50,483 nucleotides of DNA from a virus. This document shows positions 4,739-13,300 of the stretch, in pieces. Both the position numbers and the translations under genes were made by a program. The stretch lies in the IMG/VR virus record IMGVR_UViG_3300042894_006225, positions 1-50,483 of that record. One strand, written 5' to 3'. The notes under the pieces are model-generated. The model was not told where the DNA came from. It worked only from the letters and a program-made list of their open reading frames with translations, and did no database searches. Each line of letters opens with the position of its first letter. The first letter of the stretch is position 1.

Positions 4739-5533
4739 TCATTCTACAATTATTGGCATCTCTTCTATGATATTCAAAGCTTTAAGAAATAAAGCCATTT
4801 CTTCAAATGGTATTGATAGACATATGTGCTCAAAGTCCTTGACACCAGCATACACGATCCCAACTAGTTCGCCGTGTTCATTTAAGATAGCAGAGCCAGA
4901 ACTTCCGCTTTTGATTGGTATAGAATATAAAGCAGTTTTATTATTAACCGTAGATGCATCTGTAATACCTGCATAATAACCTTCAAATAAAAGAACTGCT
5001 TTTCCATCCGTTATACCAAGCGGTGCGGCGATATTAAAAACTTTCTCTCCTCTTCTTGGGGCAACAGGCGATATAACTACCGCCTGTTGCTCTATTTTTG
5101 CTATTGTGATAGCGCATATATCATAGGTCTTGTCAACAACCATTTTCTTTACAGTATGAATTTGTTTGTTAACATCTATAACAAAACTAGCTACTTTAAT
5201 TGGTTGTATATCTTCTGGTATTTCTAAACGATCTGTAGAATCCAAACAAAAATGTCTTGCAGATAAAATTATTGTTTCACTATCATTATGCGAAACGACC
5301 ACTCCGGAAGCCGAAGTGGTCATATAAGGATTACCATCTTTATCAGTGATTTCTTTTACTATCTTAACAAACGAATCATAAGGAAGTAAAGTTTGATTAT
5401 GCTGATGAGTAATACTTAATACAGAATCTTTTATTCCACCTAATCCTTCACAGCTGGTGCGTGAAACACAGTTTAGTGATAAAAGACACAAAAACAAAAC
5501 CGCCAATAAGTTGAACTGTTTTTTTATGACCAT
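4739..5533 (-). CDS. exported trypsin-like serine protease
   Basis: A 264-residue protein, the only gene of note on the reverse strand. It starts with a bacterial export signal: KK, then NLLAVLFLCLLSL and a cysteine at 22. LSLNC resembles a lipoprotein box but has N where G/A is usual, so lipid attachment is uncertain. The chymotrypsin/trypsin triad is complete: H94 in ILSARHFC, D138 in TYDICAITI, S212 in SGSSGSAI. It would act in the periplasm or at the outer membrane. It is divergent from phoH with a 35-base gap and convergent with the methyltransferase. The isolated reversed position suggests an acquired accessory gene. No clear ribosome site was seen. Confidence 0.85.
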   Translation of the reverse strand: MVIKKQFNLLAVLFLCLLSLNCVSRTSCEGLGGIKDSVLSITHQHNQTLLPYDSFVKIVKEITDKDGNPYMTTSASGVVVSHNDSETIILSARHFCLDSTDRLEIPEDIQPIKVASFVIDVNKQIHTVKKMVVDKTYDICAITIAKIEQQAVVISPVAPRRGEKVFNIAAPLGITDGKAVLLFEGYYAGITDASTVNNKTALYSIPIKSGSSGSAILNEHGELVGIVYAGVKDFEHICLSIPFEEMALFLKALNIIEEMPIIVE

Positions 5534-5568
5534 AAAATAAATAGTGTTCTAAAAAATAAAGGTAAAAT

Positions 5569-6888
5569 ATGAAAAAAATTTATGTCCTCGATACAAGTGT
5601 TCTTTTAACTAGCGCAAATGCCATTTACGCATTTGGCAAAGACGATATTGTTCTACCTCTCAAAGTTCTTGAAGAATTAGATAAACACAAAGGTCGTCAA
5701 GATTCTGTTGGGCAGAATGCAAGAAATTCAATTAAGATATTGGATGGCCTAAGAGAAGTCGGCTGTTTACAACAAGGTGTTAGGATTCAAAAAGGTAAAG
5801 GATTATTATTCTCTGCCGCTTTTGAAGAATCCAGCTTTCCAAAAGATCTGGATCTAACAGTCCCAGATCATATCATTATGGCTACGGCTTTTTCTCTTGC
5901 GCAAAAGCAATTAGATAAAAAAGTTGTTGTTGTTTCACGCGATGTTAATATGCGTGTTATTTGTGATGCCATCGGATTAGGCTCTGAATCCTATGATGCT
6001 AACCAAGTTCTAAACGACTCTAGCGAACTTTATAGTGGTATCTGTGAGATGGTTGTAGATGATAGTATGATCGATGATCTTTACAGTTCAGCTGGTTTAT
6101 TGCTAGATGAAAAACGATCATCAAAACTATTCCCAAATCAATTTATTACTCTTGTATCAAATACAAATGCAAATAAAACAGTAATAGCGAGATTCTTAAA
6201 CAAAGATCTACCACTTAAGAAAGTTAACGATTATAAAGGCAAAGCTAAATCTGTTTTTGGAGTTGAATCTAGAAACCGCGAACAGTCCTTTGCTATGGAC
6301 TTGCTAATGGATCCAAATGTGCCAATCGTTACTCTTGTTGGTAAAGCTGGTTCTGGTAAAACATTAACAGCAATCGCTGCAGGATTGGCTCAGTTGCTTG
6401 AGAAGAACAGTTACACCCGCTTGATAGTCTCACGACCCGTTCAGCCATTAGGACGCGATATAGGCTTCCTGCCAGGCACTCTAGAAGAGAAGATGATGCC
6501 TTGGTTGATACCCATTCAAGACAATCTACAGTTCTTGCTAGGAAACGATAAAGTAATGCTCCAAGATTATATGGATAAAGGCACAATCGAAATTGAGGCT
6601 CTTACTTATATTCGTGGTCGTTCAATTGCAAAAGCATATATGATTATTGACGAAGCACAAAACCTTTCAGCACACGAACTGAAAACAATTGTTACCCGTG
6701 TTGGTGAAGGCACCAAGATTGTGTTGACCGGTGATATCGAACAAATCGACAATATTTATGTCAACGACATTAGTAATGGTTTGGCTTATGCTGTTGAAAA
6801 GTTTAAGGATACTACTTTGGCTGGTCATGTAAGCTTACAAAAGGGCGAACGCTCTGCAGTCGCTACACTAGCTGCCAAGGTATTGTGA
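5569..6888 (+). CDS. phoH: PhoH-family ATPase with N-terminal PIN domain
   Basis: A 439-residue two-domain protein. Residues about 1-150 are a PIN nuclease domain: D8 in YVLDTSVLL, an ELDK acidic site, and VVVVSRDVNMR. Residues about 235-439 are the PhoH ATPase, with Walker A GKAGSGKT (about 258-265), Walker B YMIIDEAQN (about 356-364) and the LTGDIEQID motif. This PIN-PhoH arrangement is known in bacteria as an RNA-processing toxin-type protein (PhoH2), while phoH is a frequent gene of marine phages, often assigned to phosphate stress without proof. AAGGT precedes the ATG. The next gene follows 19 bases later. Confidence 0.95.
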   Translation: MKKIYVLDTSVLLTSANAIYAFGKDDIVLPLKVLEELDKHKGRQDSVGQNARNSIKILDGLREVGCLQQGVRIQKGKGLLFSAAFEESSFPKDLDLTVPDHIIMATAFSLAQKQLDKKVVVVSRDVNMRVICDAIGLGSESYDANQVLNDSSELYSGICEMVVDDSMIDDLYSSAGLLLDEKRSSKLFPNQFITLVSNTNANKTVIARFLNKDLPLKKVNDYKGKAKSVFGVESRNREQSFAMDLLMDPNVPIVTLVGKAGSGKTLTAIAAGLAQLLEKNSYTRLIVSRPVQPLGRDIGFLPGTLEEKMMPWLIPIQDNLQFLLGNDKVMLQDYMDKGTIEIEALTYIRGRSIAKAYMIIDEAQNLSAHELKTIVTRVGEGTKIVLTGDIEQIDNIYVNDISNGLAYAVEKFKDTTLAGHVSLQKGERSAVATLAAKVL

Positions 6889-6907
6889 TTATAAAAAAGG
6901 AACAAAA

Positions 6908-7192
6908 ATGACAGAAGAAATACAAGAAAATCCAATACTGAATAAAAGAATATTCCCAGAAGGACCACTAAAGCAAATGTTAGTGGAATATGTTGGTAAT
7001 AAACTTCAACCAGAAGACGAAAATATTACGGCACATATGATTGTAACTGTTATAGCCGAAGAATTCCCAGAATTCGTTATGTTGGTGGCAGAAGAAAATT
7101 TCCTCAGAGGATATCAGCAAGCTCTAGATGATGTTGAGAAGTTTAATGCGCAACCACCAACACAAGAGCAACAAACAACAGAAGAACAATGA
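6908..7192 (+). CDS. small acidic phage protein, function unknown
   Basis: A 94-residue acidic protein with a strong ribosome site (AAAAAAGGA). It has a helical core with MIVTVIAEEFPEFVMLVAEENFLRGYQQAL and a glutamine/glutamate-rich tail (PPTQEQQTTEEQ). It is conserved-looking, with no low-complexity body, but I know no family function. It lies between phoH and the metallopeptidase in one probable operon; the next gene starts 1 base after its stop. Confidence 0.8.
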   Translation: MTEEIQENPILNKRIFPEGPLKQMLVEYVGNKLQPEDENITAHMIVTVIAEEFPEFVMLVAEENFLRGYQQALDDVEKFNAQPPTQEQQTTEEQ

Positions 7193-7193
7193 A

Positions 7194-7865
7194 ATGTCAA
7201 AAGCCAGTAAGTATGTTTTAAAAAATAAGAACCCTATCCAAGAATATCGTATTGGTAATATGGTTCTTCTTGTTAAAAAATCTTTTACTGGCAACGTTGA
7301 CATTAATAATATAATAAAAACCTTAAAAACATTACCATTAACAATATTGAATACCACCAACACGATAAGTGTTGGTGATTTTTCTTTTCTCAAAAAACGC
7401 CAAGTTGATGCTTTATACTATGATAGTATGATTTACATAACTAACGAACAAGAAAACGAGCAAGACTTTTGCAAAAACCTTATTCATGAATTGGCTCACG
7501 GTTGCGAAGAGACTTATTATAGTGATATCTACGAAGATGGTATAATAAAGAAAGAGTTTCTTGCGAAGCGTCTTAAAATGTATGAAATATTAACAGCTTA
7601 CGGATTCACTGATTTATCTAAAGAACATTTCTTAAATCCAGAATATGAAGAAAAATTTGACTTATATCTTTATAAAAATATCGGCTATGATAAACTACAC
7701 ACTTTGGTCGGTGGGATCTTTGTATCACCATACGCAGCAACCTCATTACGAGAATATTTTGCTAACGGTTTTGAAAACTACTTCCTCAAAAGTCCTGAAG
7801 AAGTTTCAAAAATAAGCCCCGCCCTGTTCGGAAAAATAACGCTGTTCTCGGAGAAACCTGTTTAA
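7194..7865 (+). CDS. HExxH zinc metallopeptidase-like protein
   Basis: A 223-residue protein with the zinc-peptidase signature HELAH at 98-102 (H98, catalytic E99, H102). A likely third ligand, E187, lies in SLREYFANGFENYF. This spacing and the EYFANGF-type helix recall the anthrax-lethal-factor-like metallopeptidase superfamily. No signal peptide is seen, so it should act in the cytoplasm or be packaged. The ATG at 7194 is chosen because it follows the previous stop by 1 base; a start at 7128 would overlap that gene by 65 bases. The substrate is unknown. Host regulators or phage structural precursors are possible targets, but this is guesswork. Confidence 0.8.
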   Translation: MSKASKYVLKNKNPIQEYRIGNMVLLVKKSFTGNVDINNIIKTLKTLPLTILNTTNTISVGDFSFLKKRQVDALYYDSMIYITNEQENEQDFCKNLIHELAHGCEETYYSDIYEDGIIKKEFLAKRLKMYEILTAYGFTDLSKEHFLNPEYEEKFDLYLYKNIGYDKLHTLVGGIFVSPYAATSLREYFANGFENYFLKSPEEVSKISPALFGKITLFSEKPV

Positions 7866-7889
7866 TCCTCGCACGATCCGTGGTAAGCT
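7861..7889 (+). promoter_or_regulatory. possible sigma70 promoter before the nuclease gene
   Basis: TAAGCT (7884-7889) is preceded by TGG, exactly the context of P3 (CGTGG then TAAG). Seventeen bases upstream is TTTAAT, a poor -35 with three matches that overlaps the previous stop. The match is weaker than for P1-P3. Confidence 0.35.
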
Positions 7890-7898
7890 GTGGCAGAA

Positions 7899-7936
7899 GG
7901 TTTCCGCAAGGACCAACCCTCGATCTACAAGAGGTT
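7899..7936 (+). promoter_or_regulatory. structured leader masking the nuclease ribosome site
   Basis: The 74-base gap 7866-7939 has no gene. Within it, TCC-GCAA-GGA (7903-7912) makes a small hairpin with a GNRA loop that can extend through GG/CC. AACCCTC (7915-7921) can pair with GAGGTT (7931-7936), which holds the ribosome site of the next gene. Translation of the nuclease may therefore be controlled. Confidence 0.35.
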
Positions 7937-7939
7937 TAA

Positions 7940-8755
7940 ATGAGTTTAAATTATGTTTCGTATTCTGCTTGGAAAGACTGGGTTTTTTGTCCTAATAAGT
8001 ATAAGATTACAAGAGTTGACAAAGTGCGTCTTTTTCAAGGTAATGAATTTAGCACCTTTGGCACAGCTGTCCACGATACTGTAGAACAATCTTTGCTTCT
8101 TGAAATGAAGCGTTCTCAATTCGGTGGCTTGAAGGACGACAGTGAAGAAATCGATCTAAAAAAGCATTTTCTCAAATCCTTTCAAGAAGAAATTCAAAAA
8201 TTAACAGACAGTAACATTAAAGTTGATCTAAAACTGGTAGAAGATATGAAAAAACAAGGTGAAGATCTTGTTGAACTGATTATACCAGAAATCAAAAATG
8301 TTCTAGGAGAATATACAATTGTTTCAGCTGAAGAAGAAATTAGGCAAGGTATTGATGGGAATCCAAACTTTGATTTTTACGGTTTTATTGATTCTGTCTT
8401 TAAGACCCCCGATGGCAAATATCATATTGTGGACTGGAAAACCTGCTCTTGGGGATGGGACATTGAAAAGAAAACGAGCAAAGAAACAACATATCAGTTG
8501 ACTTATTACAAGCATTTCTTTTGTCAAAAACACAAGTTAGATCCAGCGATGGTAGAAACCTACTTTGGTCTTTTAAAGCGCACAGCTAGTAAAGATAAGG
8601 TCGAGATTTACCGTGTAACAAGTGGACCAAAAAAAGTAGAAAATGCTCTTAAACTTCTTGATAATTGTGTTAAAAACGTAGAAAAAGAGAACTTTATTAA
8701 GAATAAACTCTCTTGCACTAAGTGTGAATTTCACAAGACAATATATTGTCCATAA
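7940..8755 (+). CDS. PD-(D/E)XK nuclease with Cas4/AddB-type iron-sulfur cysteines
   Basis: A 271-residue RecB-family nuclease. H45 lies in FGTAVHD, the acidic metal site is D151 (YGFIDSV) and D165-W-K167 (HIVDWKT), and Q186/Y190 form the QLTYY helix. One early cysteine, C17 (FCPNKYK), and three near the end (C259, C262, C270) match the 4Fe-4S clasp of Cas4 and AddB nucleases. These enzymes process DNA ends; in a T4-like phage the likely role is recombination-dependent replication or repair. GAGG sits 5 bases before the ATG. There are no cas1/cas2 genes or repeats nearby, so it is not part of a CRISPR locus. The sugar cassette starts 13 bases downstream. Confidence 0.87.
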   Translation: MSLNYVSYSAWKDWVFCPNKYKITRVDKVRLFQGNEFSTFGTAVHDTVEQSLLLEMKRSQFGGLKDDSEEIDLKKHFLKSFQEEIQKLTDSNIKVDLKLVEDMKKQGEDLVELIIPEIKNVLGEYTIVSAEEEIRQGIDGNPNFDFYGFIDSVFKTPDGKYHIVDWKTCSWGWDIEKKTSKETTYQLTYYKHFFCQKHKLDPAMVETYFGLLKRTASKDKVEIYRVTSGPKKVENALKLLDNCVKNVEKENFIKNKLSCTKCEFHKTIYCP

Positions 8756-8768
8756 GGAATAAGAATAA

Positions 8769-10007
8769 ATGAAAAAAACGAAAATATTGATCATAAGTGA
8801 TCATGTATTAAGTCCATCTGGCGTTGGTTTACAAACCAAGCAAATGGTCGATTACCTTCACAAGACTGGTAAATATGAATTTGTTTGTTTGGGTGGTGCC
8901 GTAAAGCACAATGATTATCGTCCACAAAAATTTGATATTTATGGTGAAGATTTACTTTTAATTCCTGTTGATGGATATGGAACACCAGAACTGATTCGTG
9001 CTGTGATGAGAGATCACAAACCAGATGCTCTTTGGTTTATGACTGATCCACGTTTTTATGATTGGCTTTGGGACATGGAAGATGAAATACGCAGCAAGAT
9101 CCCAATGATTTATTATCACGTTTGGGACAACTATCCTTATCCTAAGTTTAATAAACCTTTTTATGATTCAAACGATGTAATCGCAACAATCTCTAAGTTA
9201 ACTGACGATATTGTTAAAAAAGTTTCACCTGATGTTAAATCAGTTTATCTACCACATAGCGTAGATATGAAACTGTTTAGTAAGCTACCACAACCAGAAA
9301 TTGATCGTATTCGCAAACAGTTCTTTGGTGATAAATTCTTGGTATTTTGGAATTCAAGAAATGCTCGTCGTAAAATGTCTGGTTCAGTTGTTTGGTGGTT
9401 TAAAGACTTCCTAGATATTGTTGGGCACGATAAGGCTTGCCTACTAATGCATACAGATCCAAAAGATGGTCACGGACAAGATCTAGAAGCTATTATAGCC
9501 GAACTTGGTTTGACTAATGGTGAAGTAAAATTCTCTAAGAACCGTTCACCACCACCAGAAATGGTTGCAATGTATAATGCAGCAGATGTTACGACTTGTA
9601 TATCAGACGCTGAAGGTTTTGGATTAAGCTGTATGGAATCATTAGCTTGTGAAACACCAGTAATTGCAAATATGACTGGCGGATTACAAGAACAAGTTTT
9701 CAACGGTCAGGAGTATTTCGGAGTTGGTATCAAACCAGCCTCTAAAGCCGTTATAGGCTCTCAACAAGTGCCATATATCTACGAAGATCGCATATCAAAA
9801 GAAGATTTTGTTGATGCTTTGGTGAAAATGTTCCATATGAGCAAAGAAGAACGAGCAGAACTTGGCAGAAAAGGTCGGCAACATCTTCTAGATAATTACA
9901 ATCCAGATATTCTATTACCAAAATGGGATGAACTAATACAAGAAGCGGTTCAACCCGGCGTCTGGCAAAATAGAAAATATGATCGTTGGGTTTTGAAAAC
10001 ACTTTGA
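8769..10007 (+). CDS. GT-B glycosyltransferase (family 4 type)
   Basis: A 412-residue glycosyltransferase. The N-terminal Rossmann half begins KILIISDHVLSPSGVGLQT, with the glycine-rich acceptor loop. The C-terminal donor half holds DAEGFGLSCMESLACETPV (about 280-298), the E-x7-E motif of GT4 retaining enzymes, then VIANMTGG. It would transfer a sugar from a nucleotide donor, probably in the cytoplasm because no membrane segment is seen. AAGGAAT lies 9 bases before the ATG. It opens a cassette of six genes with little or no spacing. Confidence 0.9.
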   Translation: MKKTKILIISDHVLSPSGVGLQTKQMVDYLHKTGKYEFVCLGGAVKHNDYRPQKFDIYGEDLLLIPVDGYGTPELIRAVMRDHKPDALWFMTDPRFYDWLWDMEDEIRSKIPMIYYHVWDNYPYPKFNKPFYDSNDVIATISKLTDDIVKKVSPDVKSVYLPHSVDMKLFSKLPQPEIDRIRKQFFGDKFLVFWNSRNARRKMSGSVVWWFKDFLDIVGHDKACLLMHTDPKDGHGQDLEAIIAELGLTNGEVKFSKNRSPPPEMVAMYNAADVTTCISDAEGFGLSCMESLACETPVIANMTGGLQEQVFNGQEYFGVGIKPASKAVIGSQQVPYIYEDRISKEDFVDALVKMFHMSKEERAELGRKGRQHLLDNYNPDILLPKWDELIQEAVQPGVWQNRKYDRWVLKTL

Positions 10008-10018
10008 TTGGAGAAAAG

Positions 10019-11275
10019 ATGAAAAAGAAAGTTATTGTAAGAGGACCAGCTTTAAGTCGTAGTGGTTATGGTGAGATGGCTCGTTTAGCCCTCCAATCAC
10101 TAAGGAAATACCCAGAGCATTTTGACGTTGTATTACTTTGCACTAATTGGGGAAGAACCGGCAATATATCGGATGACAACGAAGAATCAGGTTGGATTAA
10201 CTCACTTGTAGTTCAATCACAAGCAAGAATCCAAGCAAAAGAACATTTTGATATTTCAATTCAAATAAGCATACCGAATGAATTCGAAAAAATGGCTCCT
10301 GTGAATATTGGCTATACAGCTGGTATAGAAACAACAAAAGTTTCGCCACAGTGGATTGAAAAAGCTTTGTTGATGGACAAACTGATCGTTATATCAGAAC
10401 ATTCAAAACAAGTTTTCAATGATACTGTTTATCAAGCCGTAAATCAAGCAACCAATCAGCAGGTTGAGTTTAAAAACACCAAGCCAATCGATGTGGTCGG
10501 ATTCCCGGTTAAGAAGCTAACGCCCGCCATATTGGACTTGGGCTTGTCCTGTGAGTTCAATTTTCTAGCGGTAGCTCAATGGGGACCAAGAAAAAATCTA
10601 GAATCAACTGTTCGTGCCTTCGTGGAAGAATTCAAGAACGAAGAAGTTGGTTTGGTGCTTAAAACAAACTCTGTCAAGAATTGCATTATGGATAGAACAT
10701 TAACAGAACTAAGATTGAAAAATCTACTGTCAACTCTTCCACATGATAGAAAATGTAAAGTTCATCTTATCCACGGTAATATGAGTGACGAAGAAATGGC
10801 TGGTCTTTATGTGCATCCAAAAATAAAAGCCTTTGTAAGCACAACACATGGTGAAGGCTTTGGTATACCAATGTTTGAAGCAGCTGCTGCTGGATTGCCA
10901 ATCGCAGCTCCGTTTTGGAGTGGTCAAACTGATTTCCTAAAAGCCCCAAAGAAAGACAAGGACTCAGGAAAAATCAGAATGAAATCTCATTGTGTTAAAA
11001 TTGATTTTGAGTTAAAACCGGTTCAAGCAGAAGCCGTTTGGAATGGCGTTATACAAGCAGATTCTAAATGGGCTTTTGTGAAACAAAGTTCTGCCAAAGA
11101 AGCTATGAGAGAAATGGTAAAGAATCTCCCACCACAAATAGCTAATGCTAGAAAACTTCAAGAGCACGTTGTTAAAACATTCACAGAAGAAACTGTATTA
11201 AAGCAATTTGCTGAAAGTGTTTGGGGCGGCTCTTTGGATAACAATTTACAAGAAAGTGAAATAATCACGTTATGA
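10019..11275 (+). CDS. second GT-B glycosyltransferase
   Basis: A 418-residue GT-B enzyme. It starts KKKVIVRGPALSRSGYGEMAR, like the acceptor loop of the preceding gene, and its donor half has STTHGEGFGIPMFEAAAAGL (about 285-304), again E-x7-E. The ATG at 10019 follows GGAG (10010-10013); a longer frame from 9986 would overlap the previous gene by 22 bases. It probably adds a second sugar in the same glycan. Its end overlaps gmd by the ATGA at 11272. Confidence 0.9.
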   Translation: MKKKVIVRGPALSRSGYGEMARLALQSLRKYPEHFDVVLLCTNWGRTGNISDDNEESGWINSLVVQSQARIQAKEHFDISIQISIPNEFEKMAPVNIGYTAGIETTKVSPQWIEKALLMDKLIVISEHSKQVFNDTVYQAVNQATNQQVEFKNTKPIDVVGFPVKKLTPAILDLGLSCEFNFLAVAQWGPRKNLESTVRAFVEEFKNEEVGLVLKTNSVKNCIMDRTLTELRLKNLLSTLPHDRKCKVHLIHGNMSDEEMAGLYVHPKIKAFVSTTHGEGFGIPMFEAAAAGLPIAAPFWSGQTDFLKAPKKDKDSGKIRMKSHCVKIDFELKPVQAEAVWNGVIQADSKWAFVKQSSAKEAMREMVKNLPPQIANARKLQEHVVKTFTEETVLKQFAESVWGGSLDNNLQESEIITL

Positions 11276-12270
11276 AGAAACAAAAAGTAGCATTAATAAC
11301 CGGAGTCAATGGACAAGATGGCTCTTATCTTGCTGACTTTCTCTTATCAAAAGATTATAGAGTTGTTGGTCTTTTGAGATATACAGCTTCTAATGATAGC
11401 GGTAAATTGGCTAATATACAACACAATTTATCAAATCCAGACTTTTCACTTGAAACAGGAGATATAACCGATGCTTCTGCTATGTGGAGAATTATCGATA
11501 AACAACGACCGGATGAGATATATAATCTTGCTGCTCAATCTCACGTTGGCGAATCATATCGTTCTCCAATGAGCACTGCTCATATCGATGCTATTGGGCC
11601 ATTAAATATCCTAGAAACAATCAGATGTTTAGATAAGAATATTCGTTTCTACCAAGCATCTACTTCTGAGATGTATGGTGATACGCCTGGACCACAAAAT
11701 GAACAAGCATTGTTTTCGCCTATTTCTCCATATGCTTGTGCAAAAGTATTTGCACACAATTTGACTGCTACATATCGTAAATCATATGATATATTTGCTT
11801 GTTCTGGTATTCTTTTTAATCATGAATCACCGCGTCGTGGTGAACATTTCGTAACTCGTAAGATCACAAAAGCAGCAGCCAATATTGTAGCTGGTAAACA
11901 AGATAAGTTAGAATTAGGTCGTATTGACACAAGACGCGATTGGGGCTTTGCTGGAGATTATGTTGAGGCAATGTGGTTAATGTTGCAAAACAAAGAACCA
12001 ACAGATTATGTAATTGGCACTGGCGAAACACATACTGTTAAAGAATTTGTTGAAGAAGTATTTTCATTAGCAGGTTTGGATATAAACGCGCAAATGGTTT
12101 CAACAGAAGCACTTTATCGCCCTCATGATGTTGCTTTCCTCCTAGCAGATCCAGCAAAAGCTGAAACAGATTTAGGCTGGAAACGAAAAGTTGGTTTCAA
12201 GCAGTTAGCAAAAATGATGTTCGAAAACGATACTGTTTTCATTAAAGGCAAAAATGACAAATACAGATGA
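11272..12270 (+). CDS. gmd: GDP-mannose 4,6-dehydratase
   Basis: A 332-residue short-chain dehydratase. The NADP site is TGVNGQDGSYLADFLL (10-25). STSEMYGD (130-137) gives the catalytic Thr/Ser-Glu pair, and Y154-A-C-A-K158 the catalytic Tyr/Lys. The NHESPRRGEHFVTRKI stretch is characteristic of Gmd. It turns GDP-D-mannose into GDP-4-keto-6-deoxy-mannose, the precursor of fucose, rhamnose and related deoxy sugars. It is slightly shorter than bacterial Gmd. No reductase or aminotransferase for the next step lies in the window, so the host or another phage region would have to finish the sugar. It is coupled to the glycosyltransferases before and after. Confidence 0.94.
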   Translation: MKKQKVALITGVNGQDGSYLADFLLSKDYRVVGLLRYTASNDSGKLANIQHNLSNPDFSLETGDITDASAMWRIIDKQRPDEIYNLAAQSHVGESYRSPMSTAHIDAIGPLNILETIRCLDKNIRFYQASTSEMYGDTPGPQNEQALFSPISPYACAKVFAHNLTATYRKSYDIFACSGILFNHESPRRGEHFVTRKITKAAANIVAGKQDKLELGRIDTRRDWGFAGDYVEAMWLMLQNKEPTDYVIGTGETHTVKEFVEEVFSLAGLDINAQMVSTEALYRPHDVAFLLADPAKAETDLGWKRKVGFKQLAKMMFENDTVFIKGKNDKYR

Positions 12271-13300
12271 TTTCTTTAAATGTACTCTTTTTCTAGAAGA
12301 CAAACCGCTTATAGACAATTTTTCATTCAATCAAAAAGAAATCCTATATCAAGGAGAAAAACATAATAAATCTTCTTTTGCTGTTATTAATGTAGAATAT
12401 AAGTGCAGACTAAAACTATCAGAACAATTCGATGCAACGTTGCCAACAATTATAATACCCAGCAGAAATGGTATTAAACTGCTAGAATTTACTTTGAATA
12501 ACTTGATACATCATTCTATACAAAAAATATGCAACATTATGATAGTAGATGATCGTTCAACAGATGAATATTCACAAATATTAGATGACAAAAAAGATAT
12601 TTCTTATTTAAGATGCGACAATCAGAAAGGCTTTAACTTTTCTATGTTATGCAATATAGCTGCTTATGTAGTATATAAAAAAAATAGTAAAGAGATACTA
12701 CTATGGAACAACGATCTATGGATAGAAAAAAAAGAATATCTAGAAACATTGATTGCAAAACATAGACATGATAAATCAAAAATATCTGGAACTAAATTAT
12801 TATACCCATTAAAATCTTTTAATGGAAATATAGAAGACAGTCACAACATAAAGCAGCATTTTCCTGAAATGAAAGATGGCAAATGGAGAGGAACTGTCCA
12901 ATTTGGAGGTGCCTCTTGGGCACATTTTCCTGGAACTCCACTTAATCTTAGTCCAATGCATTATAAAAGATTTTCACAATCAAGCAGTGCTTTAGTTAAT
13001 TGCGACAAAGGGGACACATTTGTCACAGGAGCACTTCAGCTAATTGAGCTGGAATGGTTTATAAAAAACGGAGGATTAAATCCTTCATTATCTAAAAATT
13101 TCCAAGATGTTGATTTATGCTTAAGAGCCAACGAAAATGGTGATAATGTTATGTACTACGGAAAAGACATATTTTTCTGGCATGATGAGTCTTTAACATT
13201 TAATACTGGAAACGAGAAGAAGAATGATGCGCAAATGATTAGCGATCATTTTTTGTTTGCAAAAATATGGAATGACAAAATAGGAAAAATTGTCTTATGA
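12254..13300 (+). CDS. GT-A glycosyltransferase (family 2 type)
   Basis: A 348-residue protein. An N-terminal extension of about 60 residues precedes a GT2 nucleotide-sugar domain: LPTIIIPSRNGIKLLEFTL, IMIVDDRSTDE, and ILLWNNDLWI, where NND stands at the usual DXD metal site. A later QDVDLCLRANENG segment matches the acceptor-side ED-x-D(L/F) motif of the family. AAAGG precedes the ATG by 5 bases, and the gene overlaps gmd by 17 bases. It is AT-richer than the first two transferases, which may mean a separate origin. Confidence 0.87.
   Translation: MTNTDDFFKCTLFLEDKPLIDNFSFNQKEILYQGEKHNKSSFAVINVEYKCRLKLSEQFDATLPTIIIPSRNGIKLLEFTLNNLIHHSIQKICNIMIVDDRSTDEYSQILDDKKDISYLRCDNQKGFNFSMLCNIAAYVVYKKNSKEILLWNNDLWIEKKEYLETLIAKHRHDKSKISGTKLLYPLKSFNGNIEDSHNIKQHFPEMKDGKWRGTVQFGGASWAHFPGTPLNLSPMHYKRFSQSSSALVNCDKGDTFVTGALQLIELEWFIKNGGLNPSLSKNFQDVDLCLRANENGDNVMYYGKDIFFWHDESLTFNTGNEKKNDAQMISDHFLFAKIWNDKIGKIVL

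Noticed and set aside
5569-6888. phoH as proof of phosphate-stress function
   Set aside because: The fused PIN domain points to RNA processing, and no PHO box was seen upstream.
8016-8021. TTGACA within the nuclease gene as a promoter
   Set aside because: No acceptable -10 at 16-18 bases; the nearest, TAATGA, is 19 bases away.
7940-8755. Cas4 of a phage CRISPR system
   Set aside because: No cas1, cas2, effector genes or repeat array are present in the window; the cysteine clasp is also found in non-Cas nucleases.
9986-10018. Upstream start for the second GT-B gene
   Set aside because: It overlaps the previous gene and has no ribosome site; GGAG precedes 10019.
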